Below are positions 32,736-45,790 of a stretch of DNA of 64,000 nucleotides, piece by piece. The DNA lies in assembly GCF_011386835.1 (NCBI RefSeq), contig NC_088794.1, positions 91,558,009 to 91,622,008 on the forward strand, read 5' to 3'. Within the stretch, counting starts at the first letter, position 1. Each line of letters opens with the position of its first letter. Both the position numbers and the translations under genes were made by a program. Under the pieces are notes generated by a model. The model saw nothing but the letters and a program-made list of their open reading frames with translations. It had not been told where the DNA came from and did not search any database. Origin of the DNA: Chrysemys picta bellii. Its lineage: Eukaryota; Chordata; Testudines; Emydidae.

Positions 32736-35700
32736 TCACTACTCCTCAACACTTCAAGAACGTGAGAGGCTGTCTTTTCTGCCCTTCTGAGCTCTGCCAG
32801 TTATCTGTAGTTCGGTAGGCCCAGTAGTTGTCATGGGCTCATGTTAGAAAAGGCAGTGAATGGTCTAATGATCTCCTGTCATTAGCAGTGGACCTATAAC
32901 TGATCATCTTGAACTGCACTGGAACTCAAAACTTCATTACTGAGAAGGCCACGACTACCTTTTGATATATTTGTTTTTAAATGAAGCAATGGAAACTCTT
33001 TGCATAGTTTTTGGTGGAATTTAAGTACTTATTGTTTTTTTCTTTACATTGTTATAAGAAATTAGGCACTTTAGATTTGAATACATAGACTTTTACTAGC
33101 CAATAGCTGGCTTGTGGTACTAGCCGGAGAATGACTTTCTTTTTAGCTGACTGATTAATGTAGTCCTTCACAGCTCTGGAATATTCTACTAAACTAAGGA
33201 GGTTGATAGCTGTTCAGAAAACAAAAGACCTGGACTTGAAGGTATTTTTATAAGCTTTGATGGGGGGTATGCATTTGTTTCTAAAGCACAGATGTAGGCA
33301 GCTGAATGAAAGGTTTAGGTAGCTGCTGGGGAAAGGACAGAAGAGATTAGAAGTAGGAATTGGAAAATAAATATTGATAAAGAGCTAAATTGCTTTGCCA
33401 CATGGTGACATCTTAGTGAAGTCCCCAGATGTGACAAGTAAATCCTTTTTAAATGAAATGAATGAAATGATGATTAGAGAAAGCACCACTGACCCCTAGA
33501 AAATGCATAAAATGACCTAAACAGGCCTGTTATCAGCTCAGATTGCTAAAGTTCTGGGTTTACTTTCCTATTCCTGGTACCAATTCAGTTTAATCAAATT
33601 AAAATGTCAGCAATGAGCATATTGCTGTATGAGGAGCAGAATGAGTGTGGGAGAGAAGTAGAACTTCATTCGTAATTTGTCTTGTGTTTCTAAAGCTGAA
33701 GCTGTGGTTGGATTTTTGGAATCCATACTCAAAGGTAGGAAAGTGGTGATGCAGTTGGCCCCAGGCAATAGCAGTATTCAGCTCCTGTTATGGTAGGCAG
33801 TACCATTACTTTCCCCCAGTCTAACTCTGGTAGAGTTCCAGCTCTGACAATCAATTTCTAAGTGACCAGTGTGAAGTAGAAGACTACAGGCAAAGTAATT
33901 CAATGCTATTAACTTATTTATAGCTACTTTGTACATTCCCACAGGAATATGTATGCCATATATGCCCAGTAATTGCCCGGTCATTGCAGGTAAGACTCAA
34001 ATCTCATTTTAGGGTCTTTTCTTCCTTTTTAATGAACAGATGCAGAGAGTCCTCTGCCTTTGACAGTCTTCACCTAAGATAAAACTTTTCCAGACAGCCT
34101 GCTGTGCTGCCTTGAATGCAGTCTGACTCTATTCTCAGTGGTACTGTTGGTCATCTTATAGCCAACTTGCCATTCAAAAGTAATTTTCTAGGATTGCAGT
34201 CTCTCCTGGTGATCAGGACAAGACAGTACTGGCCATAGACAATACTGTTGGGAGATGGGTAAAGTTGGGAACTTTGTAGACAGCTAACTGTTGTTACCAG
34301 GCTTGTCATTTTGATCCCTTTCAGCACTAAATTCATTGAGAGTTAGTAATTAACAATTCTTTGGATAGGAGGTGGCTTTACACATTATTTTTAAACCCTA
34401 CATTGATGATATACTCAGCCTCTGCTGCCGTCAACTCTTGTGTACAAGAACAGTAGGCTAGATTTGTGCCCTTGAATACTATAGTTAAAATATTAGCATT
34501 TCTCGGTGCAAGCCAAAGCCTGGGTGAGTATGAAACCTGACTAAATACTGCTAGCAAATGGAATTGCCAAGTAGGAACAGTCCTCTTCACATATTTTACG
34601 AACTCCTATGGAGGGTTGAGGAGGATTTTCAAAGTAATCTCTTAAGGAAAGCATCAGTCAGGTGGGACCTACTTTAGAATTGATTCACTCCTACTTGCTG
34701 AAATGAATTCCCTTCAAAAGTCTTGGTGTCCAGGTTTCCTAAAGTAACACATTCTGAAGCTGTTTGCACATGTGTAGCTTCAGTGCTAGTAGTAGGAGGT
34801 GGTTAACTGTAGTTTCTGTAATTCCTTTAGAGCGCTGCGTAGCACTTCCAGTTTGGGTTGTTTGCTGCAGAGCCATGACCAGAGCACAGCTAGCAAAAGT
34901 GACTCTGTTAGAGAAGTATGCCCTCAGGCACACTGAGCTTTGAGGCTGCCTCTGGCATATTCATGTAATGCTATTGCCCTCTGCTTTTCTTCTCCTTCTA
35001 CCAATAGTGCATTCTCTGGCACTAGGTGGGAAGGAAGGGGTTAAGGAGGGGGGGTAAAGCAACTCCGAACAGTTGACAATAGCTCTAATACACATTTGAG
35101 AAGAATAGGCTATCATGTAGCCTGTGAGTATGGCTATCCTCAGAACAGTGGGCACAGAAGTAGCCATTTAGCTTTGTCATTTTAGTTAAGCATTCACCAA
35201 TGGTATTGAACTAGCTATAGCCTCTTAACGTCCTTTTTTGTGGATGAAGGGCGGGTATGAAAAACACTTTCCGATGCTACCCACAGTCCTGCTGGTTGAT
35301 TTATCTCCATGTAGAGTCGTTGTAGTGTGCAAGTACACAGGCAGCATTTCCCAAGTCAGCGTCAACATTTGAGAACAGACTAGAAAGGTGCAGGAGAGGG
35401 GATTAGCACAAAACAGTGATATATTGAAAAGATTTGCAGGATAATCCAGGGTGATGGTTACAGAACAAAGTGCAATTCCTGCCGCCTCTGTCTTAAATAT
35501 TAACAGTCTCTGTACAGCGAAGTCCAAGAGCAGCTCTTACAACCATTAAGGAATTGGTAGAATTGTGCTGGCCTTTTTGTGCTGCTGCTTGTGAATACAA
35601 TGAAAATTCACCATTGATGGGGTTAGGCAGCCAATCTCATTGACATTAAAGTACATTTTATAACACAAAATGTATCCTGTAATAAATGTGAAATGGTAAT

Positions 35701-36439
35701 TTAGGTGTGGAGGGGGAGTAACATCCTTTCTGATAAGACAAGAACTGAAATATCAGACTTATTTGAGAGTATTTGCTAAGGAACGCACCAAATGGGTTTC
35801 CTTTACTGTCAGCTGAAAAAGCTTTTTATCAAAATCAGATTTTTTTCCCCTAACAGTTGGCAGGAAAGCCCAGCTAAAATCTTACCTTGCCTAATGTATT
35901 ATGCTTACTCTTATGAACAAATCAAACTTTACATTTGCAAAATAAAATGAAGGGGGTTGATTTTTTTTAAAAGAAGATTTGCACTTTAAAAATTATGCAC
36001 TGGATGTTGGTGGAAAGTATGGCAGATATGTAGCCGTAAGGAGTGGGGCCTACCAGTTAGGAGCCTAAGTACCTTTCAGGATCTGGGCCTAGCAGAGCAG
36101 GTTGTTGAAAGGATTTCCTTACACTCTGATCTTCCATGTCTCACCACATCTGTTATGATACCTAGCACCTAGTGATTTGATCATGGGTGAAAGGAGCACC
36201 CATGTAAAATTCTCAAGCCACGTGGAATCCTGCTTTCCCTCACAAACATAGTGTGGTCTCTCCCCACACTTCCCCCTTTTTTTCTTCTTGTAGAAATTTT
36301 CTACATTAAAGCGGAGTGTCAGTAAATGGATGGGTGTTTCCATGCTTGCCAACATATTGTCAGTCTCCAAGCAGCCAATGCATTCAGTAATTACACTGAA
36401 AACTGTTGCTAGAATGTGAGAAGGGAACTTAAAGCCAGC

Positions 36440-36625
36440 AGTGCTCAGTCTGTGTGTGGCTCACTCAGGTTACATGAGGGGTACTCGTGACTAGCCCAAG
36501 CTGCTGCACATGCCAGCACAGCCACACTGCTATTTTTAGCATGCTAGCGTGAGCTAAGGTAGCACTGCTGCCTAGGTTGCACTGGGAAGCATACACCCAG
36601 CTGCAATGCAGACATGAGAAGTCTC
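36440..36625 (+). mobile_element. Harbinger-like MITE fragment
   Basis: The end ACCCAGCTGCAATGCAGACATG matches, with small changes, the end at about 51895-51925 (CAGCTGCAATGTAGACAT). Both belong to a family whose ends resemble GTGTAGACATRCC. No clear target duplication was found here. Confidence 0.55.
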
Positions 36626-36795
36626 CACTTCTAGAACAAACTCCAAGTGGGAGAGCAGTTTTAACACCTAGTTTGTTGGTAATCTTTTATATACAAGTAA
36701 TTTTGTAGCATGACCAAAATGTTAAACTTGCTGTGTATTAAGTTATTTAGGCCTAAATTCTAAATGTTACTTTGTGAAGTGTGTTCATAAATAGT

Positions 36796-36801
36796 AATAA
36801 A
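36796..36801 (+). terminator. DNAL1: Distal poly(A) signal, probably DNAL1
   Basis: AATAAA is followed about 30 bp on by the GU-rich TGTTGTGTGTGATGATG (36831-36847), the usual arrangement of a strong cleavage site. It is the last convincing plus-strand signal before the convergent MIDEAS gene. Confidence 0.55.
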
Positions 36802-36820
36802 TGTTATTTTATAAAGAAAA

Positions 36821-39285
36821 AGTGCCTCCCTGTTGTGTGTGATGATGAGCAATAGTTTGGCTTAAGGACAATTTATAGAACCTTATATCTATCTTATCCT
36901 CCATTTTTGTTCACATTCCTGTCCTAGCTTTACAGCATAAGGCTTTAGTGAAATGGTCTTACTCTTAATCCTCTTTATCCCTTTACCTTCTGTAATAGAA
37001 AATGTGACTTCAGCCCAGTCCCACTAACTCATCACCACTTCCCCTGTCACAGAAAAATCCTCTTTTTAATATTCTGAAACGATTATAAAATGGTCTGGAA
37101 AGCTTACAGAGCCTTGGTGTATTTCTTTAAGTTTATACTGCCTGAGTGGTTCTTGCAAAGCCAAACTTCTTACTCATCCATTACCTCAAATTTCCTTCCA
37201 AGGCCTTGTCTACATTAGAAAAGGTTTGCTAGGATAGCTATGGCAATAAATTGCCCTACTGAGGACACAACTTATACCAGTTCCCGGAATGAACTAAGCG
37301 CTACTAGCAAATGCATGTTTTTGCCAGTATAACTCATCCTAAACCATGGGCATTGATGGTATAAAAATGTCATTAACCAATATTACTAGATTGACAACAT
37401 TTTTAAGCACAGTCCTGGCCTTAGTAACCAACCCTAAATATGGAAAAATACACAAATTAGGTGGGGAAAAGAGTGGGAATGGTTGATTTAACCAGTTGCT
37501 TCCTTTTCTTAAAGGAAGTGGGTCCCATTTTGAGACTTCAAAATTTGATCTCTGTGACCCTTTGTAATGGTCCAAAGTTAGCGAAATGAAAAATCTGCAT
37601 GGTTTAACCATTTCAGGGCTACACAGTCTACTTTTCAAGGCCAACACTGGACCCATTCTAATGTAGGTTAAATTTTGACAAATGTCCCTCAGACTTTGAT
37701 TATATTGTTAAAAAGCCACAGTATTTAAGAAAGCACTTTGTTTTGCGATCAATAGCAATTCTGCTCCCTCTAAAACAACAGTTAAACAAAATACCATGTG
37801 CTTCTTTAACCACTGCCCTTGATTAGAAGCGTCCCTCATTTAGGCCCCATCTACATTGGAGCTGGAGAGCCGTGTTTAAGCTATGTATTAGATAAACCTT
37901 CTTCTAACACAGCTTGGCCATCTGCCATGGAATAAAGGTTTAAGTGGCTACACATTTACTATATAAGCCACAGGGGAAAGTAATTTAACTATGTGAGGCA
38001 CCCTTGTTTACTCATCATTTATTTATTTATTAGCATGCCAGCAAGACACTGACTGTATAAAATTTTAGTGATGCACCTGTTTTGGTTACGAATCCAGGCA
38101 CTTAGATGCAATGAGCACTATATAAACACCTAACTACAGTAACTAAAGACTATTTTTTAAGCCACAGGAATTATTATATTTATTAGGCATCACAGCTAAG
38201 ACACCACCAGCTACAGGCAAAGCTGTGCTGCTTCATCAAGTAAACAAGATCAAACTCCTTCAAAGAGACATAATGATGTAATTTCTGGATAAAAACACGT
38301 GTTTATTTCCATGTGCTTATTTGCCAAAATGGAAGAGTTAAAAAAAACAAACCCAAACCTGACACGGATGTAAACAAGCAAATTATGGAGCAGAATGTAG
38401 TTTGCAGCTGGAATAACTGGGTATTTCTGCATCCTGTGCACTCAAGCATCAAACATGGGAGATGTATTACTACTAGCTCTAGGACTGCTAGAGGAAGTTA
38501 TTCTAGCATGTTTTTTCCAATGCTACCAATTTACTGATCTTTCCTGGATTTCACACTTCAGGCACCTGTCACTGAAATGGAGGAGTCAAGCCACCACCAT
38601 TTCATCTCCCCTAGCACTTGGCACGTAGCTGTGGTTTTAGGAGCTTGTAATGCCAGAAGTAGAATCCTATCACTTATTTACATCTTGGGAGTTGACCTGG
38701 AACCACTTTTCATGGGCTTCTGTAACTGTGCAGTAGGCTTTCTAGTTTGCATACATAAACACCAGAATTGGCATCTCTGAAAAGGGTGGGCAAGAACAGC
38801 AAACTCCTAGGACCAGTGCGGTGTTAACCAGACAGAGAATCTGAAACCGATTTGGTCCTTCTCTCCCATGCTGGGAGGGTGTTCAGTCTGTCCTGAAGAA
38901 CTGCATTTTGAATTGTTTTACTGCAACCCTTCTGGCTGCTTCAGGAGCAGTACTGTAGACAAAATTCTCACTGTTAATTGCTTTCCTGGATATGACGAAG
39001 TTGCTGCAGGTCAATATGTTGTCTTGGGAAGAGGGTATATAGAGAAAAATGGAGACAGACCCTTGAGGATTCCTTGGGGTGACTGGGACTCGCAGGAGCT
39101 ATTGTGCATTTTTGGATCACTGATCATACAAGGCAAAGGAGACTGGTAACATGAACCAGAACTGTTGTCTGTGTGTTACATGGACCACATTTAAGGATGC
39201 TTCAGACACCGTAACAGCTGAGATACAGCCCTTTCCACCTTCTATCTTAAAATGCTCAACCAAAACAACAGAAACTTCATCTATA
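36821..39285. other. Tail-to-tail intergenic region DNAL1/MIDEAS
   Basis: A MITE-like segment at 37198-37345 begins GCCTTGTCTACATTAG. No gene is seen; in human this is where PNMA1 lies and no PNMA-like frame is present. Confidence 0.5.
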
Positions 39286-39305
39286 AAACTTATTTTTAAA
39301 CCTTA

Positions 39306-39311
39306 TTTAAT
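39306..39311 (-). terminator. MIDEAS: Candidate MIDEAS poly(A) signal (ATTAAA)
   Basis: On the minus strand ATTAAA lies about 40-60 nt before TTTCTGTTGTTTTGGTTG, a GU-rich downstream element. It is the last good candidate before the intergenic gap, but the variant hexamer and the long implied 3' UTR keep confidence low. Confidence 0.4.
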
Positions 39312-42300
39312 AAAAGGTTTAAAAAGATACACAGGGACATTAAGTAAATAAGTTACATGGGTACATTACATCACATCAGCAAGATTTCCTTTAGTGTATT
39401 AATATTTTATAAAAAGAGCACAAAAAATAAATTCAGTCTGGTCTATCACAACTGTACAGCAAAAAAAGGTAAATATTTTATATAGATATGTACACTATTT
39501 TAATATGTAACAGTCTTTTAAAAGGTGCCCTAAGCAGCAAACACACAAAAAGGCAGTGTCTGCTCATTTGTTAAAATAAAAGTAATATACTTTTTATAAT
39601 AAAGCATTTATACAGTAATTACAGAGGCTGAGACTGTTCCTGTACAGTACAGAACAAAATAGGGTAAAACGCACACAAAAAAGCTATTTGTATCAAATCT
39701 AAGCTACAAAGGGAAAATAATACACTTTGAGAAGCTGGCGAACATGGAAAGAGGTTTTTAAAAATATGCAATTACATTTTATAAAAATATATGCCTTCTC
39801 CCAAACTTAAGGAGCTGGGATTTTCCAGGCTCAGCTGTTGATGGAATCCCCTGTTCGAGTAAGATTTTTTTTTTTTTTTTTTGGACAGCTGGGGATTAGA
39901 ATTTTGTATTTCTCCCAACAACTGACACAGGAAAGAATGCGGGTGAATGAAGCAGCTGAACCCAAATGGAAAATTTACAAAAAACACGCTTCTCATACAA
40001 AACAAAGCTGGCAGTACAGACACTGCTTCCTAATCTCTGAGAAATTTAATAAACTTCAAAAATATACATTGGAGGAGAATACGGTTTGTGTTGGCATGTT
40101 AGGGGAAAGAGTGCATGGGAAAATGTTCTAGCTTTTAACTGACAGCAGTAATCAGTAAATTATAGAGCTTTGCTTAGAAGACACTATCCTGGGGCTAGAA
40201 CATTGTCATAATATCAAGTTCTCCTGTTGTAGACAAATACCGAAAGGAAACAAAGATATTTATGGACATAATCCCCACAATATTTATTTTAAAAGCAGGA
40301 GACTTTTATATCATCATGATTTTCTAGACCAGTGACTGGTAGAATGGGTACACCAGCTAACAGGCAGAGACATTTGTAAAAAGGTGCATTCTGTGCGGCT
40401 TAGGAAATACTTGTTTTTGTGTGTCAGCCACTTTATTCTTAATCTTAGTGTACACTAACTAAAAGCTTCATCCAATTAAATTCTTAAAGTCAATAAATAA
40501 AAATCAGCCACCCAGAAATCTGGTTAGCTAACTTTAATTTCACATTTCAACATCATCATAGGGATGAACAGATATTTTTAACAGACACTTTAGGTTCAGA
40601 TTTCAAAGTTACCCTTTACCTGCTGTCATATAGCTGTGTTTCTACTAGTCGCTAGCTATCAAATACCAGGCTAGTAAACATATTTACCCCTCCATAGTCA
40701 TTCAAAACATTATGTGCCACAGTAGGCTTTTTCATTTGTTTGTTATTATTTTGTAGCATCTTGGTAGACTTGAGATACATTTTCCTCAGAGCCAAGTACT
40801 TTCAGATCAGTTTTACCTGTTCAGTCCAGCCTGAAATATAACTGTGCTGAATAAATAAAAATGTGGAATTGCAGATAAATTGCAACATACCAGAGCTACA
40901 GTAGATTTGCATCTCTCCTTATATAACTACAGCTATAGAAACAAACACACTGCTACAAAACTGAAATGCTGTCCCTATGCAGATCACACTAGACAGCAGG
41001 TGTAATACTGAGTGCTTATAAAGCCAGGAACAGTGTAGGAAGGCAAAAGAGAAGATTTCCCACACGCACCCTGTCAGTATATCTCAATGGCATCCAGTGT
41101 CTGGTAGATTCAAATGGGTAATGTTTAAAATATGGCCAAATAGCAAGTAGGTTTACATTCTCACTTGACCTCCAACAGTGAAAAGGCTAGCACACTATGT
41201 TTACACATGCAGAATCGCAATCTACAAGGGGATTTTGTTTAAACATTGAATTTGTTCCCATAGAAAAGGCACTCTCTGTTAAGCAACCCCCACCAAATGT
41301 ACTAACTCTACCTATTCCACCTCCACACACACTGAATTAGAACAGACTGACAAGCTGCAAAAGGTTAGGAGAGAAGATATCTGCATGGATGAAAAAACAA
41401 CCAATGCTTGATTCATTAATATCTAATAAATCCACTAATTTTGTGCATTTAACAAAAAAAAAAAAAAAACTTTCTACAGAGCAAAATCAATCAGCGCCCA
41501 TGTCTAGATGGATGTCCCCTGGTATAAGAGAAAGAGGTAAAGAAGATCTAAGTAAGGAGCTAGTCTACTGGCTCCTAGAAATAGAACTTGCTATTAATCC
41601 CATAAGGAAGACTAAGTCAATGCATAGAGTAATTGCATGATCTGGTTGTTTCACCCTGTACTTCCTCACCCCTTCCCCTCCTGACTGACCACTACCATTG
41701 TTTGCCATGTCATAGCTACAACCAGACTGCGAGTTCTTTGTGGCAGTGACTAGACTTTGTTCTTTAAAGCACCAAACATACTTTGGGAGCATTTTAAAAA
41801 TACTAAATCATTTTACTCAGGGCATAATCAGGGAAGGAGAGTAAGAGATAAAGAACTGTATTTAATTTCTGTTCAGAAAGGAAGAACAGGCATTTTGGGG
41901 GCACATTAGATGGTGTGTCCCAGAATCCCTGTCCTATAGGGAGGATTTTTCACAGCAGAGCAGATTAATGATTCATCTAGTTTGGAATCTTTACCTAGCT
42001 TCAGGGGAAGGTAAAGAACAACTCACCTAGCTAACTCTGCACTGTTCTCACTGGGAAAGCAAAAGAACATTTTCTGACCCATACAATTTAATTAGCCGTA
42101 TCTTAGTTTTCCTAGCTAAGAATTCTAGAGGTTGTGATATTACATACCCTTTCTGAAATCCTGCCAGGGTATCTGACGTCATGATTTCCAGAGTGGCTAC
42201 ATGCTGTTGTATTTCTTTGTATTTGTTCTAACTGCACTGTCCTTGAATTTTAGAGACTGTTCCCATGTTCCATTATTATGGAATAAAGGAGAGAGACTGA

Positions 42301-42329
42301 TAAGTTTCCCTTTATAACTTTCATAATTT

Positions 42330-42640
42330 TCAATACCTCAAATCAAGCCTCCTCTCCAACACAATGATCCTAGTGACTGCTCACTCTCTCAGCCCATATA
42401 AGTCCAGCTGTATCTCCACTTATCTTTGTTGCTTATTTCTGGGCCTTTTTGATCTCCACTTTATAACAGGACAGAGTACTCCAGGTGTTCAATATGATGG
42501 TATAATATGTTCTGCATTACTTTCAATCCCTTTTAAAATGCACCTAATCGTCCTATTTGCTTTTTAAACTGCTGCATTACTCTCTAATTCCCAGGGTCTG
42601 TCATTTATTAGTGACTTTCCAATCTTCTGGAAAGAACTGC
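42330..42640 (-). mobile_element. CR1-type LINE 3' fragment
   Basis: The plus strand reads CTTATTTCTGGGCCTTTTTG, then AGTACTCCAGGTGTTCAAT and CACCTAATCGTCCTATTTGC: the reverse complement of the 3' coding end of sauropsid CR1, where CTCTGGAC...ACTCCAG phrases are typical. It is diverged and short. Confidence 0.55.
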
Positions 42641-44035
42641 CATTTTAAGGCTTAACGGCATTGTAACCTTTTACTGGAATTTACGTCCAACCCTGAAAAT
42701 GGATCATTAGCAGATGTGAAGAATTCAGAAGTGACTTATTTTGAGTAGAACAGAATACACAGCTACTTGACTTTTTTCTCTCCTTGACACAGCACTCCAA
42801 ATATTCAGTTATTTACAGCGCTGCTGGGATAGCGCAGAGCATGCAGAGTGTGCCCAATTTTCAAATGAAAATATTCTTTATTAATAATTAATATTTAAAT
42901 TCTTAAGATTTGCTGCTTGAGCTTTTCTTGTGAAAATTATTTGCTTTTGGTTCTCTGCAGTTTGCTAATGAATAATTAATAGCAGGTGACAGGCAATCTG
43001 CTTCCACATTCCAGTCCAGACCAGTTCACACAGTGACAAATGGGTTTTATATGATTGCACACGGAGATCTGGATTCTGGACTGGAAGCCGGCTTTTTGAT
43101 CCCCAAACTGGCATAAGCCCAGGCTAGTTACAGAAGCTAAATAAGCGGGTGGAAAGAGGGGCATTTCTTGTCAATTACAATGATTAACATTTTAAAAATA
43201 GTAGCTAATTAACTATATTTATTTGTATTATAAAGGAAGAAGCCTTCCTAACTAAGGAAAAGGAGCTGTGCAAAGATGAACAGCTTAAAGAGTAGGGTAT
43301 CAAATATATGGCTAGAGGACTTAATTAGGCAGTGAAACAACTGTAGCTGCCAAAAAAGGAGATACTCCCAAGGTCTGTGGAGGAGGCGCTGGTGCCAGGG
43401 GGCAAAAGAGCCAGGACAGGCAGGTGACAGGCTGGAATCTGACCTATATTAAATTGTAGTTGAACAAGCACAAGGCATGAACAAGCACAAAGGCATTCTT
43501 ACCTGAAACTTATCCAGCAGCTTGGAGAGCCTATTGCAAGTCAGTCAGATCAGGGACAACCTGCTGTCATCCACTGGAACTAGCCAAGCAGCACTGCTCA
43601 GGAATGCACAGGCAATTAACTTATCTTTCCACCAGATGGCACTACTGAACTGCACGTGATCTGATGTGCATTGCACTAGCATCAGAAAACTGGCAATTCA
43701 CTGCCACATTTAAACATTTTATTACTAACCACTGCTCTTTGCTCATGCAGTTAAGTGTCACATAAATATCAGCACATGATGTTCCTCCGGAGGTGGGAGT
43801 GAGAACTGGCTGCCTGCAGATACAAATGCTTCACAGTACTACGGATGCTTCACTGCAGGGTGTTGTTGCCACTAAATCCAATTTGCCTCTTCAGTTATTC
43901 TCACTGGCTCCTGCCGATCTCCCCATTTCTTCTCCCTATACTTATAATGAAGGGCAGAGGCCATGAAAGGAGCCAGTTACTCTCTTCTGCAATGGATGCA
44001 GCACAAGGAAACAACTGGATTCTTTATAGAGAGAC

Positions 44036-44152
44036 AAGGTGGTTGAGGTACTATCTTGTATTGGGCCAACTTCTGTTGGAGAGAGAGACAAGCTTTTGAC
44101 CCACACAGAGCTCTTCAGAAAAAGAAGAGCTCTGTGTGGCTCAAAAGCAGTG
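44036..44152 (+). mobile_element. SINE-like repeat with foldback tail
   Basis: GGTACTATCTTGTATTGG and CCAACTTCTGTTGG are followed by a tail whose 25-nt arms 44092-44116 and 44124-44148 are inverted copies (24 of 25). The same family recurs on the other strand at 45640-45790 and 59590-59725. Confidence 0.75.
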
Positions 44153-44711
44153 GTGCAAGTAGAAATCATTTCTTGCTGGTACTGCACTCATGGGAGGGAC
44201 ACAACGGGGGGGGGCACGTGACCTCCCCAAGTGACTCCTCCCCACCCCGAGCTTGGGGCCCCCACGCTCTCCCCGTCCCCTCTGATACCCCCCCCCCCCC
44301 TTTGTATATACAAACATCAACATGGTTAACTACTCACTTTCCCCCCAAATATGTAGTATTCAGTCTGTTTATAAGGAATATGGGAGTTAGGTGAGGAGCC
44401 ATTTCAACCCATGTATGACTTATTAAAAGACAAAATTTAACTGCTTTATGGTACCCAAACATTGCATTTCAATGAGGGATTCAACTTCCTTTATAGGAAC
44501 AGACTCCTGAAACTTTCACCAGCCCACAAAAGTGGTCCATAGTCATGCAAATAGTCCCATTATCTTTAATGGGATTGATCAAATGATTAAAGGGTTTACA
44601 GGATTAGGTTCCAAGTTTGTAAATTGTTCTGGGTGAAACTGACAATGTCTAAGCTGTCAGATCAGAAGAGCTTCATTTAAATAAAGGTGGGCAAATGTAT
44701 GATAAGTCTTA

Positions 44712-45007
44712 GGGTACATCTATACTTACCTCCGGGTCCAGCGGTAAGCAATCCATCTTCTGGGATCGATTTATTGCGTCTTGTCTAGTTGCAATAAATC
44801 GATCCCAGATCGATCCCGGAAGTGCTCGCCGTCGATGCCAGTACTCCGGCTCGGCGAGAGGAGTACGCGGAGTCGATGGGGGAGCCTGCCTGCCGCGTGT
44901 GGACCCGCGGTAAGTTCGAACTAAGATAGTTCAACTTCAGCTATGTGAATAATGTAGCTGAAGTTGCGTATCTTAGTTCGAAGTGGGGGGTTAGTGTGGA
45001 CCAGCCC
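44712..45007. mobile_element. Harbinger-like MITE, 296 bp
   Basis: The ends GGGTACATCTATACTTACC and, inverted, GGGCTGGTCCACACTAACC are related terminal repeats. The flanks TTA at 44709-44711 and 45008-45010 are the 3-bp duplication typical of PIF/Harbinger. Internal palindromes include TTCGAACTAAGATAGTTCAA facing its complement and AATCGATCCCAG copies. Confidence 0.8.
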
Positions 45008-45639
45008 TTAGCTCCACTGCTAAGATGAGGAACATATTTTCAGCAGAGTTCTTGTCAGATTCCCGAGGCAGCTGGTTTAAGGCTATCAGTGTCCGGCATT
45101 ATAATCTTCACTTACCATTATTTTACGGGCCTAACATAGTTCTCTCACCCACCAAGCTGGAAAATAAGGCATTTGTTTTCTTTCTTTTGCTGCTCCAGTT
45201 CCAGTTAGCAAAATGCATGTTAGACTAGTTTGGCTGCAAAAAGGAATTCTATGTACACTGGGGACAACACATGATTCCCATCAGGCTGCAGAACTGGGCT
45301 GACATCAGAATCCAAACTTCCACTGGTCAGTGCAAGTAGAGGCATTCCTCTAATGATTTGGACTTGATGTGATGCAGTGTGAATGTCATGGATAATACAG
45401 ACCAATGGGGAGAAACAGAATCAAAAACACTGTTTAAACACCTTTTGTCCCCCCACCCCTCCCCTCTTGAAAACTCCTGACCAAAGTAACAGCACAATAT
45501 ATATGCTAACAAACTTTATATTGTGCTGTTAAAGCCATATAAAGAGTGAATGTCCTCCCTATCTGCATTCTGCTCCTTTAAGGAGGGGAGTGCAGCTTCA
45601 TTCATTGGGGGTGGGGGGAGGGGTTGCCCCAAGTCTTTC

Positions 45640-45790
45640 CAGTGCCTCATACCCAATAAAAATCTCTTGCTGGTACGGCATACTGCACCCCTGCTTGAAA
45701 GCTTGTCTCTCACACCAATAGAAGTTGGTCCAATACAAGATAGTACCTCACCCACCTTGTCTAATATCCTGGGACCAACACAGCTGCAAC
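45640..45790 (-). mobile_element. SINE-like repeat, copy 2
   Basis: AGAAGTTGGTCCAATACAAG and CTGGGACCAACACAGCTGCA are the reverse complement of the family at 44036-44152, including more of its 5' head. Confidence 0.7.

Larger units (their letters stand above)
31274..36820 (+). other. DNAL1: Probable DNAL1 3' UTR / downstream region
   Basis: No coding sequence beyond the DIRS remnant. A well-formed poly(A) site at 36796 suggests the 3' UTR could reach about 36820 (5.5 kb), but proximal ends are equally possible. The region holds the DIRS insertion at 31737-32735 and a MITE-like segment at 36440-36625. Confidence 0.4.
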
